Shown: positions 18,800 to 29,429, numbered from the stretch's first letter. The stretch: 60,442 bases of DNA from Sagittula marina (GCF_014196795.1 NZ_JACIEJ010000017.1:1-60442); one strand, 5' to 3'. Numbers and translations are program-made. The notes: generated by a model from the letters alone, not told the origin.

Positions 18800-19588
18800 C
18801 TACTCCGCATGAGCACGCGCCTTGTTATGGTCGTAAATCACGGTCAGCCCGTGCATCGTCAAAAATTCGTCAAAGGCATCAAATAGCGGCACGGCCGCTT
18901 GGAACAAGGGCGCCAGCCCTCCTGTGGCGATCACCTTCATGTCACGCCCACGTTCATCCTTGATGCGCTCGCATATCTCGCGGACAAGGCCCACATAGCC
19001 CCAGAACACGCCTGACTGCATACAGGCGACCGTGTTCGTCCCAACAACCTGCGCTGGACGTGAGATATCCACATGCGGCAGCGCCGCTGCGGCCTGGTGA
19101 AGCGCCTCAAGGCTCAGGTTCACACCCGGTGCAATCACACCACCCTCGTAAGCGCCATCCTTTGCCACCACGTCGAAAGTGGTGGCCGTTCCAAAGTCCA
19201 CGATCACCAGATCGCCGCCAAACTTATCGTAGCCCGCAACGGTGTTCACCAATCGATCCGGACCTACCGCTGTGCCTGCATCCACCCGCGTCTCTATCGG
19301 AAGCTCACAGTCGGGTTTTCCCACGACAATCGGGCGCGTCGCAAAATATCGATCCGCCAGAACCCGCAGGTTCCAGACAACGCGTGGAACCGTCGACGAG
19401 ATGATCACATCGGTGATCTTGGCGTCAATTCTTTGAAACTCCATCAATGTCGACAGCCACACGTAGTATTGATCTGCGGTTCGGTGATGTTCCGTTGCAG
19501 TGCGCCACGTCGCGATAAAGCTCGCCCCATCCCAGATAGAGAAAACGGTATTCGTGTTACCGCAATCAATGGCAAGCAGCATAGACAT
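18800..19588 (-). CDS. coaX: Type III pantothenate kinase
   Basis: CoaX phosphorylates pantothenate, the first step of coenzyme A synthesis, and is not feedback-inhibited by CoA. The 262-aa protein shows the ASKHA-fold motifs: the phosphate loop LLAIDCGNTNTVFSIWDG, the pantothenate-binding VGPDRLVNTVAGY, and a second phosphate motif, VDFGTATTFDVV. The start at 19588 follows aaaggga closely; a second ATG two codons later is equally possible. It starts eight bases after birA ends and is followed by rnj. birA-coaX-rnj is a common trio downstream of nuoN in alphaproteobacteria. Confidence 0.96.
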   Translation of the reverse strand: MSMLLAIDCGNTNTVFSIWDGASFIATWRTATEHHRTADQYYVWLSTLMEFQRIDAKITDVIISSTVPRVVWNLRVLADRYFATRPIVVGKPDCELPIETRVDAGTAVGPDRLVNTVAGYDKFGGDLVIVDFGTATTFDVVAKDGAYEGGVIAPGVNLSLEALHQAAAALPHVDISRPAQVVGTNTVACMQSGVFWGYVGLVREICERIKDERGRDMKVIATGGLAPLFQAAVPLFDAFDEFLTMHGLTVIYDHNKARAHAE

Positions 19589-19596
19589 CAGTCCCT

Positions 19597-20331
19597 TTAG
19601 AAGAATACGTCTGCGGCCGCGATGTTCATCCGGCCTGAGGGGGTGTTTAGGACAAGTTGCCCGGTGGCGTCCACCGTCTCGAACACGCCGGCGATCTCTT
19701 GCGTCCCGGTACGCGCAATCATCTTTTCCCCAAGACGCGCGGCGCGCGCCAACCAAGCCTCTCGTATCGGCAAAAATCCGTATGTTACAAAGCTCGCTTC
19801 GCGCCGAGCGTAGGCCTCTGCCAATGCATCAAGCATCTGGTCAGGCGTCACCCTGACACCCGTTTCCGCCAGGAACGACACAGGAGATACTGCGCCGGGT
19901 TCCACGTCCTCCGCTGACGGGGCGGCTATCAGATTGACCCCGATCCCAATAGCAAGCCCCCCGCCCGGCAACCCTTCGAGCAGAATTCCTGCCACCTTGC
20001 CACCGTTCATAAGCACATCGTTTGGCCACTTCAGGGACAACCCTGTTTCGATACCTGTCAGCATTACAAAAGCATCGTAAAGCGCAAGAGAGGCTACGAA
20101 AGACCGAAGCGCCACAACATTTGGCGTCTCAAGCGGACGCATCACCAGTGTCGCCGCGAAATTTCCCGGAGGGTTCGACCAAGCCCTGCCCCTGCGTCCG
20201 CGGGCTGCAGTTTGGCGCAAGGCGCAGATCCATTTGGGGCCTGCCAAATTCGGCAAGACGCGAGCGGCTTCGAGGTTGGTGCTATCGACCTCCGCCAGTA
20301 TTTGTCTGCCATACCCATTCGGCCAAGCCAT
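19597..20331 (-). CDS. birA: Biotin-[acetyl-CoA-carboxylase] ligase
   Basis: This enzyme activates biotin with ATP and attaches it to carboxyl carrier lysines. It is 244 aa and lacks the N-terminal winged-helix repressor domain of E. coli BirA, so it is a ligase only. The biotinyl-AMP loop is ARGRRGRAWSNPPGN, followed by the KWPNDV motif and GILLE. The start follows gggagg; two tandem ATGs are present and the second is better spaced. One client is encoded in this window: the methylcrotonyl-CoA carboxylase alpha subunit, with its biotin site at Lys607. It lies 85 bases after nuoN. Confidence 0.95.
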   Translation of the reverse strand: MAWPNGYGRQILAEVDSTNLEAARVLPNLAGPKWICALRQTAARGRRGRAWSNPPGNFAATLVMRPLETPNVVALRSFVASLALYDAFVMLTGIETGLSLKWPNDVLMNGGKVAGILLEGLPGGGLAIGIGVNLIAAPSAEDVEPGAVSPVSFLAETGVRVTPDQMLDALAEAYARREASFVTYGFLPIREAWLARAARLGEKMIARTGTQEIAGVFETVDATGQLVLNTPSGRMNIAAADVFF

Positions 20332-20416
20332 CATAGACCTCCCAAACATGGCAACGCGCCCCCGAAGGGACGCGCCACGCTCATCTTGATTTCAGCGAAA
20401 CGCCTGCGTGCCAAGA

Positions 20417-21871
20417 TCAGTTCACCAAAGACACGGCAGCAGCCTCGGCGCTATCTTGCAAATGTACGGTCAAGCCCAGAGGGTTGAACACAGCCACCAC
20501 AATGACCAGCGCAGAAACCGCCAGGAAGCCTGAAAGCACGCTGGAAGAAGGTTTATCCAATGCGTCTTCTCGCTCATCACCGAAGTACATCAAGAAGACG
20601 ATGCGCAGATAATAGTAAGCCCCGATGACCGATGCGATCACGCCCGCAACCGCCAGCCAGACCATACCTGCATCCACCGCCGCCAACATGACACCGTATT
20701 TGGCGAAGAACCCCAAAAGCGGCGGCACCCCTGCAAGCGAAAACAGCAGCACCAGCATGGCCAGTGCCCGACCCGGAGACTTTTTGGAGTACATCCCAAG
20801 TGCGCCAACCTCCGTGACCGGCTGGCCATCGCGCTCCATCGAGAGGATGAACGCAAATGTCCCGACGTTCATCGTCACGTAGATCGCCATGTAGATCAGC
20901 ATATTCTGCACGCCAAGCTGAGTGCCCGCGGCAAGCCCGATCAAGGCATAGCCCATGTGAGCGATGGACGAGTAGGCCATCAGGCGCTTGATGTCGGTTT
21001 GCCCAATCGCCGCAAAAGACCCAAGGAACATCGAGAGAACCGCCAGAAGTGCAATCACTTGGCTCCAATCCGCGATGGCGCCGCCAAAGGCGTCGAACAT
21101 CACACGGGCAAAGAGGCCCATGGCGGCCACTTTCGGCGCCGTTGCAAAGAACGCAGTGACCGGGGTCGGAGACCCTTGGTAGACATCTGGCGTCCACATA
21201 TGGAAGGGAACAGCCGACACCTTGAACGCCATCCCGGAGATCATCAGAACGAGGCCGATCAGCAGTCCAACGGTCAGATGCCCTTCGGTTGCCGCAAGGA
21301 TAATCCCGGAGAACAGTGTCGTGCCCGCAAAACCATAGACCAAGGATGCGCCGTAGAGGAGCAAACCCGAAGACAACGCGCCCAGTACAAAGTACTTCAG
21401 ACCCGCTTCCGTTGATTTCACGCTGTCACGGCGCAATGAGGCGACAACATAAAGCGCCAGAGATTGCAGCTCCAAGCCCATGTAGAGCGACATCAAGTCG
21501 CCCGCAGACACCATGACCATCATGCCGACGACCGCGAGGGTCACGAGCATAGGGTATTCAAACCGCAGCAGGTCGCGACGCGCCATGTAGCCTTCGCTCA
21601 TGACCAGGACTGCCGCTGCAGAGATCAATATCAGCACCTTGGCGAATCGTGCAAAAGCATCATTCTGGAACATGCCGTAGAAGGCAGGGAGCGACCCGTC
21701 CCCAGAAGTTCCGATCCAGATGGCCATCACCACAAATACGCCAGAGGTCACCCAGACCAGCATTGGGGCAAGATTGTCTTTTCCGGTATAAACCGCGCCT
21801 ACCAGAGCAATCAGCGCATATAGCGACAGAATGATTTCCGGCAGGATGATGTTCAGGTCAGCCGACATCAT
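20417..21871 (-). CDS. nuoN: NADH-quinone oxidoreductase subunit N
   Basis: NuoN is one of three antiporter-like proton-pumping membrane subunits of Complex I. The 484-aa protein has about fourteen hydrophobic segments. The conserved lysine-containing helix and the [18 protein letters not shown] motif ([18 protein letters not shown]) are visible in the middle. It begins [20 protein letters not shown]; two tandem ATGs follow gaggggtacc. It starts eight bases after nuoM ends and is the last nuo gene. The C-terminal part of the protein is normal in length. Confidence 0.97.
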   Translation of the reverse strand: MMSADLNIILPEIILSLYALIALVGAVYTGKDNLAPMLVWVTSGVFVVMAIWIGTSGDGSLPAFYGMFQNDAFARFAKVLILISAAAVLVMSEGYMARRDLLRFEYPMLVTLAVVGMMVMVSAGDLMSLYMGLELQSLALYVVASLRRDSVKSTEAGLKYFVLGALSSGLLLYGASLVYGFAGTTLFSGIILAATEGHLTVGLLIGLVLMISGMAFKVSAVPFHMWTPDVYQGSPTPVTAFFATAPKVAAMGLFARVMFDAFGGAIADWSQVIALLAVLSMFLGSFAAIGQTDIKRLMAYSSIAHMGYALIGLAAGTQLGVQNMLIYMAIYVTMNVGTFAFILSMERDGQPVTEVGALGMYSKKSPGRALAMLVLLFSLAGVPPLLGFFAKYGVMLAAVDAGMVWLAVAGVIASVIGAYYYLRIVFLMYFGDEREDALDKPSSSVLSGFLAVSALVIVVAVFNPLGLTVHLQDSAEAAAVSLVN

Positions 21872-21879
21872 GGTACCCC

Positions 21880-23460
21880 TCAGTGTCCAACTTCAGCTTC
21901 AGCTTCGGCCACGCGGTTGCTATTGCCGCCACGGCCTGCGCTTTCCAGCGATGTATCGTAATGCGCCACCAGCGCCTCCACCGACGGACCGATCCGGTCA
22001 AGGATCGGGGCCGGGTAAACGCCCAACAGAAGAGTCATGGCCACCAGTGGCGTGAAGATAAGTTTCTCACGGCGGGTCATGTCCTTGATGGTTTTCAGGC
22101 TTTCTTTGATCAGGTCACCCATGACCACACGGCGATAAAGCCACAGGGCATAGGCCGCAGAGAGGATTACCCCAAGCGCCGCACCGGCGGCGACCCAAGT
22201 GTTCACTTGGAAGACACCAGCCAGCGTCAGGAATTCCCCGATAAATCCGGACGTCCCTGGCAACCCGACGTTCGCCATGGTGAAGAACAAGAAGATCAGC
22301 GCATATGCCGGCATCCTGTTCACCAGGCCACCGTAAGCGTCGATCTCACGGGTGTGCATCCGGTCATAGATTACGCCGACGCACAGAAACAGCGCGCCAG
22401 AGATGAACCCGTGGGAAATCATCTGGAAAATCGCGCCGTCGACCCCCTGTTGATTGGCAGCGAAGATGCCCATGGTCACATAACCCATGTGCGCCACGGA
22501 TGAGTAGGCGATGAGCTTCTTCATGTCTTCCTGGACCAGCGCGACCAGCGATGTGTAGACGATGGCCACGACTGACAGGGTGAAGACGAAGTTCTGCATG
22601 ACTTCGGACCCCACCGGGAACATCGGCAGCGAAAAGCGCAAGAACCCGTAGCCGCCCATCTTCAGCAGGATCGCCGCCAGTACCACGGAACCTGCGGTGG
22701 GCGCCTGAACGTGCGCCTCAGGCAGCCATGTGTGCACGGGCCACATCGGCATCTTCACAGCGAATGACGCAAAGAACGCCAGGAACAGCATGGTTTGCAG
22801 ACCACCAACGATGGGCACGCCCAGGACACTGAAGTCGTCAGAGGCAAAGTTATGGGTCAAAAGCGAGACATCACAGCCGCCGATACAGGTGGTGCCAGCG
22901 TCGGCATACATGGCAATCATCGCCACCAACATCAGCACCGAGCCAAGGAAGGTGTAGAGGAAGAACTTGAAGGACGCGTAGATGCGCTCCTTTCCGCCCC
23001 AGATCCCGATGATCAGGAACATCGGGATAAGGCCAGCCTCGAAGAAGACGTAGAACAACACCAGATCAAGCGCCATGAACACGCCCAACATAAGCGTCTC
23101 AAGCATCAGGAAGGCGATCATGTATTCGGTGACACGGGTTTTGACGTCCCAGCTGGCCCAGATCACCAAAGGCATCATGAACGTGGTCAGCATCACAAAC
23201 AGCACCGAGATGCCGTCAACGCCCATCCGATAGCTCAGGCCCATAAGCCATTCGCCCTCTTCCAACATCTGGAAGCCGGTGTTTGACGGATCGAACTGCG
23301 CAAGGATGAACAGCGAGATCACGAAGGTTGCTGCGGAAGCAATCAACGCCAACCACTTTGCGTTACGCTGGGCCGCCGCATCATCCCCCCGCAGAAACAC
23401 TGCGAGGATCAGGGCCGCCAGAGCCGGCAAGAAGGTGACGATGGAGAGAAGGTTCGACAT
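21880..23460 (-). CDS. nuoM: NADH-quinone oxidoreductase subunit M
   Basis: NuoM is the second antiporter-like proton-pumping subunit of Complex I, in the inner membrane. The 526-aa protein is of normal length and highly hydrophobic. Conserved elements include the [18 protein letters not shown] region, [17 protein letters not shown], and [17 protein letters not shown]. The start [14 protein letters not shown] at 23460 overlaps the nuoL stop codon by one base (TGATG), so it is coupled to nuoL. The upstream open frame belongs to the nuoL coding region read out of frame. Confidence 0.97.
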   Translation of the reverse strand: MSNLLSIVTFLPALAALILAVFLRGDDAAAQRNAKWLALIASAATFVISLFILAQFDPSNTGFQMLEEGEWLMGLSYRMGVDGISVLFVMLTTFMMPLVIWASWDVKTRVTEYMIAFLMLETLMLGVFMALDLVLFYVFFEAGLIPMFLIIGIWGGKERIYASFKFFLYTFLGSVLMLVAMIAMYADAGTTCIGGCDVSLLTHNFASDDFSVLGVPIVGGLQTMLFLAFFASFAVKMPMWPVHTWLPEAHVQAPTAGSVVLAAILLKMGGYGFLRFSLPMFPVGSEVMQNFVFTLSVVAIVYTSLVALVQEDMKKLIAYSSVAHMGYVTMGIFAANQQGVDGAIFQMISHGFISGALFLCVGVIYDRMHTREIDAYGGLVNRMPAYALIFLFFTMANVGLPGTSGFIGEFLTLAGVFQVNTWVAAGAALGVILSAAYALWLYRRVVMGDLIKESLKTIKDMTRREKLIFTPLVAMTLLLGVYPAPILDRIGPSVEALVAHYDTSLESAGRGGNSNRVAEAEAEVGH

Positions 23461-25595
23461 CAGTGTGCCCCTCCGGAGATAGACATCCAAGTGATCAGGA
23501 CCGCGATCCCGATGACCATGGCGAAGGCGTAAGTGAAGATGTAGCCAGACTGAGCGCGACCTGCGAGACGTGTGACCCATGGAATGATCCCCATGGCCAG
23601 CCCGTTGATCCCGCCCTTGATGATCGCCTCGTCACCCCCCTTCCAGAAGATGCGGCCCAGCTTTTTGGCCGGCTGCACGAAGAGGAAATCGTAGGCCTCG
23701 TCAAAGTACCACTTGTTGAGCAGGAACAGATACAGCGGGCGCTGCGTTTCCGCCAACTTTCGCGGCAGCGATGTGTTCGCAATATAAAACAGATACGCCA
23801 CTGCGAAACCGATCGCCATCGCGATAAAGGGCGACACCTTTACCCAGACCGGCGCGTGGTGCGCGTCTTCCATGACGGTGTTGTCGGACGCCATAAAGAT
23901 CGCGCCTTGCGGTGCACCGTGTTCTGCAACGGCCGCATGGCTCTCGGCCCCGGCAGGTGCGTCGCTTTCAGCGCCGCCCTCTGTGGGATCAATTGCGGCG
24001 ACAGCCCCTGCTTCAGCAGCGCCATCCACATCATGGCCGGCCTCTGCCATTTCTTCGTGATGCGCCGGGATGCCAAAGAACTCGTTTACAGCATCATGGT
24101 CGCCAAAGAAGCTGTTGTACCACAGCATACCGGAGAAAATCGCACCCAGCGACAGAACGCCCAGCGGGATCAACATGACCATCGGGCTTTCATGCGCGTG
24201 CTCATGCGTGTGCTTGTTGCCGCGCGGTTTGCCGAAGAAGGTCATGAAAATGAGGCGCCACGAATAGAACGAGGTGAAAAGCGCCGCAATGACCAACATC
24301 CAGAAGGCATATCCACCCGCAGTGCCCGCCCAGGCGCTTTCGATGACCGCGTCTTTCGACAGGAAACCGGCAAAGCCAATGTGAGTCAGCGGGATCCCGA
24401 CACCGGTAATCGCCAACGTACCGATCATCATGGCCCAGAACGTCACCGGCAACTTCTTACGCAGTCCGCCGTAGTTCCGCATGTCCTGCTCGTGATGCAT
24501 CCCGTGAATGACAGAGCCGGCACCGAGGAACAGCATCGCCTTGAAGAACGCGTGGGTAAGAAGGTGGAACATTGCCACCGAGTAAACGCCAACGCCCGCT
24601 GCAACGAACATGTAGCCCAGCTGCGAACAGGTTGAATAGGCGATGACACGTTTGATGTCGTTCTGCACCAAACCGACGGTCGCCGCAAAGAAAGCAGTCG
24701 TCGCACCAAGGAACGTGACAAACGCCATTGCGTTCGGCGCATATTCCATGAGCGGCGACATCCGGCAGACCAGGAACACGCCGGCCGTAACCATCGTCGC
24801 GGCGTGGATCAGAGCCGACACAGGTGTCGGGCCTTCCATCGCATCTGGCAGCCATGTGTGCAGGATCAGCTGCGCCGACTTACCCATCGCGCCGATGAAG
24901 AGCAGCAGCGCCATGACTTCGGCCGCGTTCCAATCACCCCAGAGGAATGAAATCTGCGTCTCAGCCAGTTGAGGCGCCGCCGCGAAGATATCATCGAACC
25001 GTACGCTGTCTGTCAGGAAGTAGAGACCGATAATGCCCAAAGCGAGGCCAAAGTCACCCACACGGTTGACGATGAAAGCCTTCATCGCCGCCGCGTTTGC
25101 CGAAGGCTTACGGTAGTAGAACCCAATCAGCAGATAAGATGCGACACCCACACCTTCCCAGCCGAAAAACAGTTGGACGAGGTTGTCAGAGGTCACCAGC
25201 ATCAACATCGCGAAGGTGAAGAACGAGAGATACGCAAAGAAGCGTGCCTTGTAGTTCTCTTCACCCTTTTTGAAGTTTTCGTCATGGGCCATGTACCCGA
25301 AGGAGTACAGGTGCACGAGCGACGACACCGTGGTCACAACGATCAACATGATGGATGTCATGCGGTCCACACGGATCGCCCAGTCGGTGCTGAGCGTTCC
25401 GGACTCGATCCAGCGCATGATCTGAATGTGCTGTGTCTCGGGCCCGTGCGTCAGGAAAACGATCCACGAAAAGGCGCAGGCCAGAAACAGCAGACCGGTC
25501 GTAATCCACTGGCTTCCGCGGATACCGATAAACTTCCAGCCAAAGCCCGCGATGAGGCTACCCACCAACGGGGAAAAGAGGATGATGCTCTCCAT
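23460..25595 (-). CDS. nuoL: NADH-quinone oxidoreductase subunit L
   Basis: NuoL is the distal antiporter-like proton-pumping subunit, with the long lateral helix at its C terminus. Conserved segments include [39 protein letters not shown] and [15 protein letters not shown]. At 711 aa it is about 90 residues longer than the E. coli protein. Part of the extra length is a low-complexity Ala/Glu/Asp/His-rich insert at about residues 505-575, before the final membrane segments. A His-rich patch (KHTHEHAHE) precedes it. The gene lies six bases after nuoK and overlaps nuoM. Confidence 0.97.
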   Translation of the reverse strand: MESIILFSPLVGSLIAGFGWKFIGIRGSQWITTGLLFLACAFSWIVFLTHGPETQHIQIMRWIESGTLSTDWAIRVDRMTSIMLIVVTTVSSLVHLYSFGYMAHDENFKKGEENYKARFFAYLSFFTFAMLMLVTSDNLVQLFFGWEGVGVASYLLIGFYYRKPSANAAAMKAFIVNRVGDFGLALGIIGLYFLTDSVRFDDIFAAAPQLAETQISFLWGDWNAAEVMALLLFIGAMGKSAQLILHTWLPDAMEGPTPVSALIHAATMVTAGVFLVCRMSPLMEYAPNAMAFVTFLGATTAFFAATVGLVQNDIKRVIAYSTCSQLGYMFVAAGVGVYSVAMFHLLTHAFFKAMLFLGAGSVIHGMHHEQDMRNYGGLRKKLPVTFWAMMIGTLAITGVGIPLTHIGFAGFLSKDAVIESAWAGTAGGYAFWMLVIAALFTSFYSWRLIFMTFFGKPRGNKHTHEHAHESPMVMLIPLGVLSLGAIFSGMLWYNSFFGDHDAVNEFFGIPAHHEEMAEAGHDVDGAAEAGAVAAIDPTEGGAESDAPAGAESHAAVAEHGAPQGAIFMASDNTVMEDAHHAPVWVKVSPFIAMAIGFAVAYLFYIANTSLPRKLAETQRPLYLFLLNKWYFDEAYDFLFVQPAKKLGRIFWKGGDEAIIKGGINGLAMGIIPWVTRLAGRAQSGYIFTYAFAMVIGIAVLITWMSISGGAH

Positions 25596-25601
25596 CGTGG
25601 G

Positions 25602-25907
25602 TTACCCTTTCATCACGTTAACGTCTTCCACGGCGATAGTGCCGCGGTTCCGGAAGAAGCAGACCAGAATGGCAAGGCCAATCGCCGCTTCGGCGGCGGC
25701 GACGGTCAAAACAAACAGTGTAAAGACCTGCCCCGCCAGATCGCCAAGATATGAAGAGAAGGCGACAAGATTGATATTTACGGCCAGCAGCATCAGCTCG
25801 ATGCTCATCAGCAGAATGATCACGTTCTTTCGGTTCAGGAAAAGCCCGAAGATGCCAATCACAAACAGCGCCGCGGCGACGGTCAGGTAATGTTCCAATC
25901 CGATCAT
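25602..25907 (-). CDS. nuoK: NADH-quinone oxidoreductase subunit K
   Basis: NuoK is a small membrane subunit of Complex I with three transmembrane helices, part of the proton path next to NuoJ. The 101-aa length is exact for the family. The two conserved membrane glutamates are visible in [19 protein letters not shown] and [14 protein letters not shown]. It begins [20 protein letters not shown]. It lies six bases upstream of nuoL and about 150 bases downstream of a small membrane-protein ORF that separates it from nuoJ. Confidence 0.97.
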   Translation of the reverse strand: MIGLEHYLTVAAALFVIGIFGLFLNRKNVIILLMSIELMLLAVNINLVAFSSYLGDLAGQVFTLFVLTVAAAEAAIGLAILVCFFRNRGTIAVEDVNVMKG

Positions 25908-26054
25908 ACGTGTCCCTCCGGGCGTCTGGCCCGTTCGTTTTCGTCTTGCTCGCCCCAGATCACGCCCGGAGCTTGTTGCTTGATAGGGACAGTGCGTTGT
26001 CCCTTTGGCCCGACTTGTCAGACCGAATTCTTGCGCTGCGTGGCGCAGTTCCCT

Positions 26055-26252
26055 TTACCCTAATGGGTCGGCGGGCCCTTTCATCAATCGCAACCGTATC
26101 AAGGCAGCTTCTGCCCAGATCCGGTGACGGACCGGCAATCGGGTGACCGCCTTTGTCAGCAACCAAACCCCGGCAGTGAGCTTGAACGCCCAGAACCCCG
26201 CGTAGAGCACGATGCCCATCGGTGAGAGGATGATGTCCCAAAGGCTGTTCAA
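26055..26252 (-). CDS. Small membrane protein inserted between nuoJ and nuoK
   Basis: The function is unknown. The 65-aa protein would start at a TTG that overlaps the nuoJ stop codon (TTGA). It has one hydrophobic stretch (about residues 12-35, [20 protein letters not shown]) followed by a basic tail with several arginines, which suggests the C terminus faces the cytoplasm. An internal ATG at 26219 is an alternative start. The hydrophobic/basic organisation and the coupling to nuoJ argue that it is real. It may be an assembly factor or a lineage-specific Complex I partner, but this is inferred only from position. Confidence 0.6.
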   Translation of the reverse strand: MNSLWDIILSPMGIVLYAGFWAFKLTAGVWLLTKAVTRLPVRHRIWAEAALIRLRLMKGPADPLG

Positions 26253-26851
26253 AGGCCCTGCCCCGGACGGACGTTCTTCAACTCCATCGCTTTGGCCGGA
26301 TCCCGGTACATCTGCTGCAAAACAACCTGACGCTTGACGTCTTTGCGGTGACGGAGTGTCAGAACGATCGCGCCGATCATTGCAACCAGCAGGATCAGAC
26401 CCGCGAGCTGGAACAGCAGGAAGTAGCGGTCATACAGAACCAGACCAAGCGCCGCAGTGTTGTGCACATCGACGGGCGTCGGTGAGGACAGCTGCGCGGC
26501 TGCGACGTCTGACGCTTCCCACACACCAAAGGCCATGCCCAGTTGCATCAAGATTATCAGACCGATCAGCAAACCCAGCGGCAGATACTGCGCCATCTCT
26601 GCCTTCAACTCGGCAAAGTCGACGTCCAGCATCATGACCACAAACAGGAACAGCACAGCGACGGCGCCCACATATACAATGACCAGAAGCATCGCCACGA
26701 ACTCGGCCCCAAGCAGGACAAACAACCCGGCCGAGGACAGGAATGCCAGGATCAGCCATAGCACGGAGTGCACCGGGTTGCGGCTGACCACCGTGAACAG
26801 GCCGCCGGCGATCACGCCCAATGCGAACAGGTAGAAGGCAAAGACGGTCAT
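26249..26851 (-). CDS. nuoJ: NADH-quinone oxidoreductase subunit J
   Basis: NuoJ is a membrane subunit of Complex I with five transmembrane helices, including the pi-bulge helix that takes part in coupling. The protein is 200 aa, normal for the family. Conserved segments are [40 protein letters not shown] and [14 protein letters not shown]. Its start overlaps the stop of the upstream carboxymuconolactone-decarboxylase-like gene by four bases, and its stop overlaps the next small ORF. The C-terminal 35 residues are hydrophilic. Confidence 0.97.
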   Translation of the reverse strand: MTVFAFYLFALGVIAGGLFTVVSRNPVHSVLWLILAFLSSAGLFVLLGAEFVAMLLVIVYVGAVAVLFLFVVMMLDVDFAELKAEMAQYLPLGLLIGLIILMQLGMAFGVWEASDVAAAQLSSPTPVDVHNTAALGLVLYDRYFLLFQLAGLILLVAMIGAIVLTLRHRKDVKRQVVLQQMYRDPAKAMELKNVRPGQGL

Positions 26852-27255
26852 TCCTCGTCATCCTTTCCGTCGGCCATAACCTCGCGAGCCAAATCCATGG
26901 CGCGGGTCATGGCAGGTATGCCGGCAAACATCGACATCTGTGCGATGGTCTCGGCGATCTCTTCTTCAGTGGCGCCCGCCTCAATGGCGTGACGAACGGT
27001 CATTCGAAACGGAGTTTCGGCCTGCGCGCCCTGCATGGTGAGTCCCGCAAGTGTCAACAACAGCCGCGTCTTGGCATCAAGGCCCGACTTGGACAACCCC
27101 TTGCCAAAGAACATTTCCATGGTGTCCTTCGACATGGTCGGCCAGAGCTTCTCATACCCTTTGGGATCAAAGGTGGTCATGGCCGGGTTGAAGGCTTTTG
27201 CCATCTCCTGCGCCTGTTCCATCATCAACTCAAATGGAGTTTTGCCACTGGTCAT
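26848..27255 (-). CDS. Carboxymuconolactone-decarboxylase-like protein inside the nuo cluster
   Basis: The 135-aa helical protein resembles the CMD/AhpD-like fold, with the characteristic segment [18 protein letters not shown] and the pattern [19 protein letters not shown]. It has no cysteine at all, so it cannot work like AhpD peroxidases with their CxxC pair, and its activity is unknown. The start at 27255 follows caggagac. The stop overlaps the nuoJ start codon (ATGA), so it is translationally coupled to nuoJ. Such a gene at this position suggests a link with Complex I, but the link is positional only. Confidence 0.8.
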   Translation of the reverse strand: MTSGKTPFELMMEQAQEMAKAFNPAMTTFDPKGYEKLWPTMSKDTMEMFFGKGLSKSGLDAKTRLLLTLAGLTMQGAQAETPFRMTVRHAIEAGATEEEIAETIAQMSMFAGIPAMTRAMDLAREVMADGKDDEE

Positions 27256-27397
27256 CGCACTGTCTCCTGACAACTTCCAAGGCCACTTCGGCCATGCATG
27301 AGCACACCACGGCGCTCTGGACGCGCACCACCCACCAGGCAATCGGCCGAACGCAAAGCGCGCCCGGTCTCAAGCAAGGGAAAATGCGCGCAATCCA

Positions 27398-27892
27398 TCA
27401 TCTGTACGGCGCATCCAGTTCGAGGTTGCGCGCAATCTCGGCTTCCCAACGATCACCGTTCTCGAGCAGCTTTTGCTTGTCGTAAAACAGCTCTTCACGG
27501 GTTTCGGTCGAGAATTCGAAGTTCGGACCTTCGACAATTGCATCCACCGGGCAGGCCTCTTGGCAAAACCCGCAGTAGATGCATTTCGTCATGTCGATAT
27601 CGTAGCGTGTCGTCCGGCGGGAGCCGTCCTCGCGCGGTTCGGCATCAATGGTGATTGCCTGCGCGGGGCAGATCGCCTCGCACAGTTTGCAGGCAATGCA
27701 GCGTTCTTCACCATTCGGGTAGCGGCGCAACGCGTGTTCGCCGCGGAACCGGGGCGACAAAGGCCCCTTTTCGTGCGGATAGTTCAACGTCGCCTTGGGA
27801 GCAAAGAAGTACTTCAGCCCCAGCTGAAATCCCTTCATGAAGTCGGCGAGCAGGAAATACTTGGCTGCGCGCCCATAGTCGATGGTCGCCAT
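27398..27892 (-). CDS. nuoI: NADH-quinone oxidoreductase subunit I
   Basis: NuoI is the 8Fe ferredoxin-type subunit carrying clusters N6a and N6b, which pass electrons to NuoB. The 164-aa protein has an N-terminal amphipathic helix ([20 protein letters not shown]) and two cluster motifs, [12 protein letters not shown] and [12 protein letters not shown], at about residues 60-110. The start lies directly after the stop of the upstream 120-aa ORF. About 140 bases without a gene separate it from the carboxymuconolactone-decarboxylase-like gene. Confidence 0.98.
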   Translation of the reverse strand: MATIDYGRAAKYFLLADFMKGFQLGLKYFFAPKATLNYPHEKGPLSPRFRGEHALRRYPNGEERCIACKLCEAICPAQAITIDAEPREDGSRRTTRYDIDMTKCIYCGFCQEACPVDAIVEGPNFEFSTETREELFYDKQKLLENGDRWEAEIARNLELDAPYR

Positions 27893-28255
27893 CTATGCGC
27901 TCTCCTCTTTCACGGCTTCGCGCGCTGCTTCGAGCTGCTCCGCCTCTTCGGCGTCCGTCACTGGATCACCGTGTTCATCATATTCCGAAATGCCTTCCGA
28001 AACCGTGTCGCCATTCACTTCTTCAGCGATAGAAGCTCCGACGACCGCCGCCTGAGGCTGGGATTTCACGTCTTCGCTCATGGCTTGCATGTCTGCGGCC
28101 CAACGATAGATCGCAGCCGCGATTTCGTTTGCCTGAGGCAAAAGGTTACCGTCGGCGTCCACGTCAGGCAGCCCGCAGTCACGGACAACGAAGTCGCCAA
28201 GGCCGATCATATCGATGTACTTGGCATCAAGGATGGCTTTCTTCAGGTCGGTCAC
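27893..28255 (-). CDS. Acidic 120-aa protein between nuoH and nuoI, unknown function
   Basis: I do not recognise this protein. Its first 80 residues look folded (TDLKKAILDAKYIDMIGLGD at the start, then a helix with AIYRWAADMQAM), while the C-terminal 40 are a strongly acidic Glu/Ala/Asp-rich tail. There is no signal or membrane segment. The start is a GTG at 28255 after gggagag, overlapping the stop of the 43-aa ORF (GTGA). Its stop abuts the nuoI start. This tight coupling on both sides supports a real gene in the nuo transcript. The role is unknown. Confidence 0.72.
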   Translation of the reverse strand: MTDLKKAILDAKYIDMIGLGDFVVRDCGLPDVDADGNLLPQANEIAAAIYRWAADMQAMSEDVKSQPQAAVVGASIAEEVNGDTVSEGISEYDEHGDPVTDAEEAEQLEAAREAVKEESA

Positions 28256-28383
28256 AATGTCTCTCCCACGGGAAAGGCACACGTTTTGCGTGCCCGTGTG
28301 GCGACCTTAACACCGCGCAGGGATGTGCTCGCACGAAGTCCCTCTGCAAAATCAGAAACGAATTGTTTCCGCACCCGGGTCAT
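28252..28383 (-). CDS. 43-aa basic microprotein downstream of nuoH
   Basis: The function is unknown. The ATG lies one base after the nuoH stop codon and is preceded by ggggag with good spacing. The stop overlaps the GTG start of the next gene by four bases. The protein is basic (11 Arg or Lys in 43 residues), contains a single Cys (RKTCAFPVG) and has no hydrophobic helix. The evidence for translation is the ribosome-binding site and the overlap pattern, not similarity. Confidence 0.5.
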   Translation of the reverse strand: MTRVRKQFVSDFAEGLRASTSLRGVKVATRARKTCAFPVGETL

Positions 28384-28384
28384 A

Positions 28385-29422
28385 TCAGCTCCCCACAGCC
28401 CAGCGGGCATAGAAGCCCCAGAACCAGTCGAACCGCGCGGCGAAGGAGACAAAGACAACCCACGCCAGGGACATCGGAAGGAAGACCTTCCAACCGATCC
28501 GCATCAGTTGGTCGTAGCGATAGCGCGGAGTGATCGCCTTCACCATCGCAAAGATGAAGAAGACAAAGACCATCTTGAGACACATCCAGAAGATGCCATC
28601 GGGCAGGAACTCAACGGGAGATAGCCAGCCGCCAAAGAACAGCAGTGACACAAGTGCACACATCAGCACGACTGCGGTCAATTCCCCGATCATGAACAGA
28701 AGGAACGGCGTCGAAGAGTATTCCACCTGGTAGCCTGCGACCAATTCCGACTCCGCTTCGGGAAGGTCGAAGGGCGGGCGGTTTGTCTCAGCCAACGCAG
28801 AAATAAAGAACAGGAACATCATTGGGAAGTGCGGGATCCAGTACCACGACAGAATGCCAACCCCGTCCTGCGACCTCACGATATCTCCAAAGTTCATGGA
28901 GCCGGACGAGATCACGATGCCGATGATGATCAGACCAAGGCTGACTTCATAAGAAATCATCTGAGCCGCAGAGCGCAGGGAACCAAGGAAGGGGTATTTG
29001 GAGTTGGACGCCCAGCCCCCCATGATCACGCCGTAGACCTCCAGCGAGGAGATGGCGAAGACATAAAGGATGGCGACGTTGATATCCGAGATCACCCAGC
29101 CGTCACCAAACGGAATCACGGCCCAGGCGACGAACGCCATGACCAGCGATACCATCGGAGCAAGAAAGAAAACGAAACGGTCAGCGCCGGCCGGCACCAC
29201 CACTTCCTTGACGATGTATTTCAGGAAGTCTGCGAATGATTGCAGCAGGCCAAAGATACCCACCACGTTGGGACCGCGACGCATCTGCACAGCCGCCCAA
29301 ATTTTGCGGTCACCCCACATAAGGAAGGCAAGCGACACGAGAAGCGGCACCAGCAGCGCGAGAATCGTGAACACGATCCAGATCGCGATACCCCAGGGAT
29401 TGTCGGAGAAGAATTCAGCCAT
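28385..29422 (-). CDS. nuoH: NADH-quinone oxidoreductase subunit H
   Basis: NuoH anchors the hydrophilic arm of Complex I and helps form the quinone-binding chamber. The 345-aa protein is normal length with about eight transmembrane helices. Diagnostic segments are [20 protein letters not shown], the conserved [18 protein letters not shown], and [19 protein letters not shown], which includes the quinone-cavity loop. It ends [12 protein letters not shown]. It lies seven bases after a small lipoprotein-like gene and is followed immediately by the 43-aa ORF. Confidence 0.98.
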   Translation of the reverse strand: MAEFFSDNPWGIAIWIVFTILALLVPLLVSLAFLMWGDRKIWAAVQMRRGPNVVGIFGLLQSFADFLKYIVKEVVVPAGADRFVFFLAPMVSLVMAFVAWAVIPFGDGWVISDINVAILYVFAISSLEVYGVIMGGWASNSKYPFLGSLRSAAQMISYEVSLGLIIIGIVISSGSMNFGDIVRSQDGVGILSWYWIPHFPMMFLFFISALAETNRPPFDLPEAESELVAGYQVEYSSTPFLLFMIGELTAVVLMCALVSLLFFGGWLSPVEFLPDGIFWMCLKMVFVFFIFAMVKAITPRYRYDQLMRIGWKVFLPMSLAWVVFVSFAARFDWFWGFYARWAVGS

Positions 29423-29429
29423 CAGGTCC

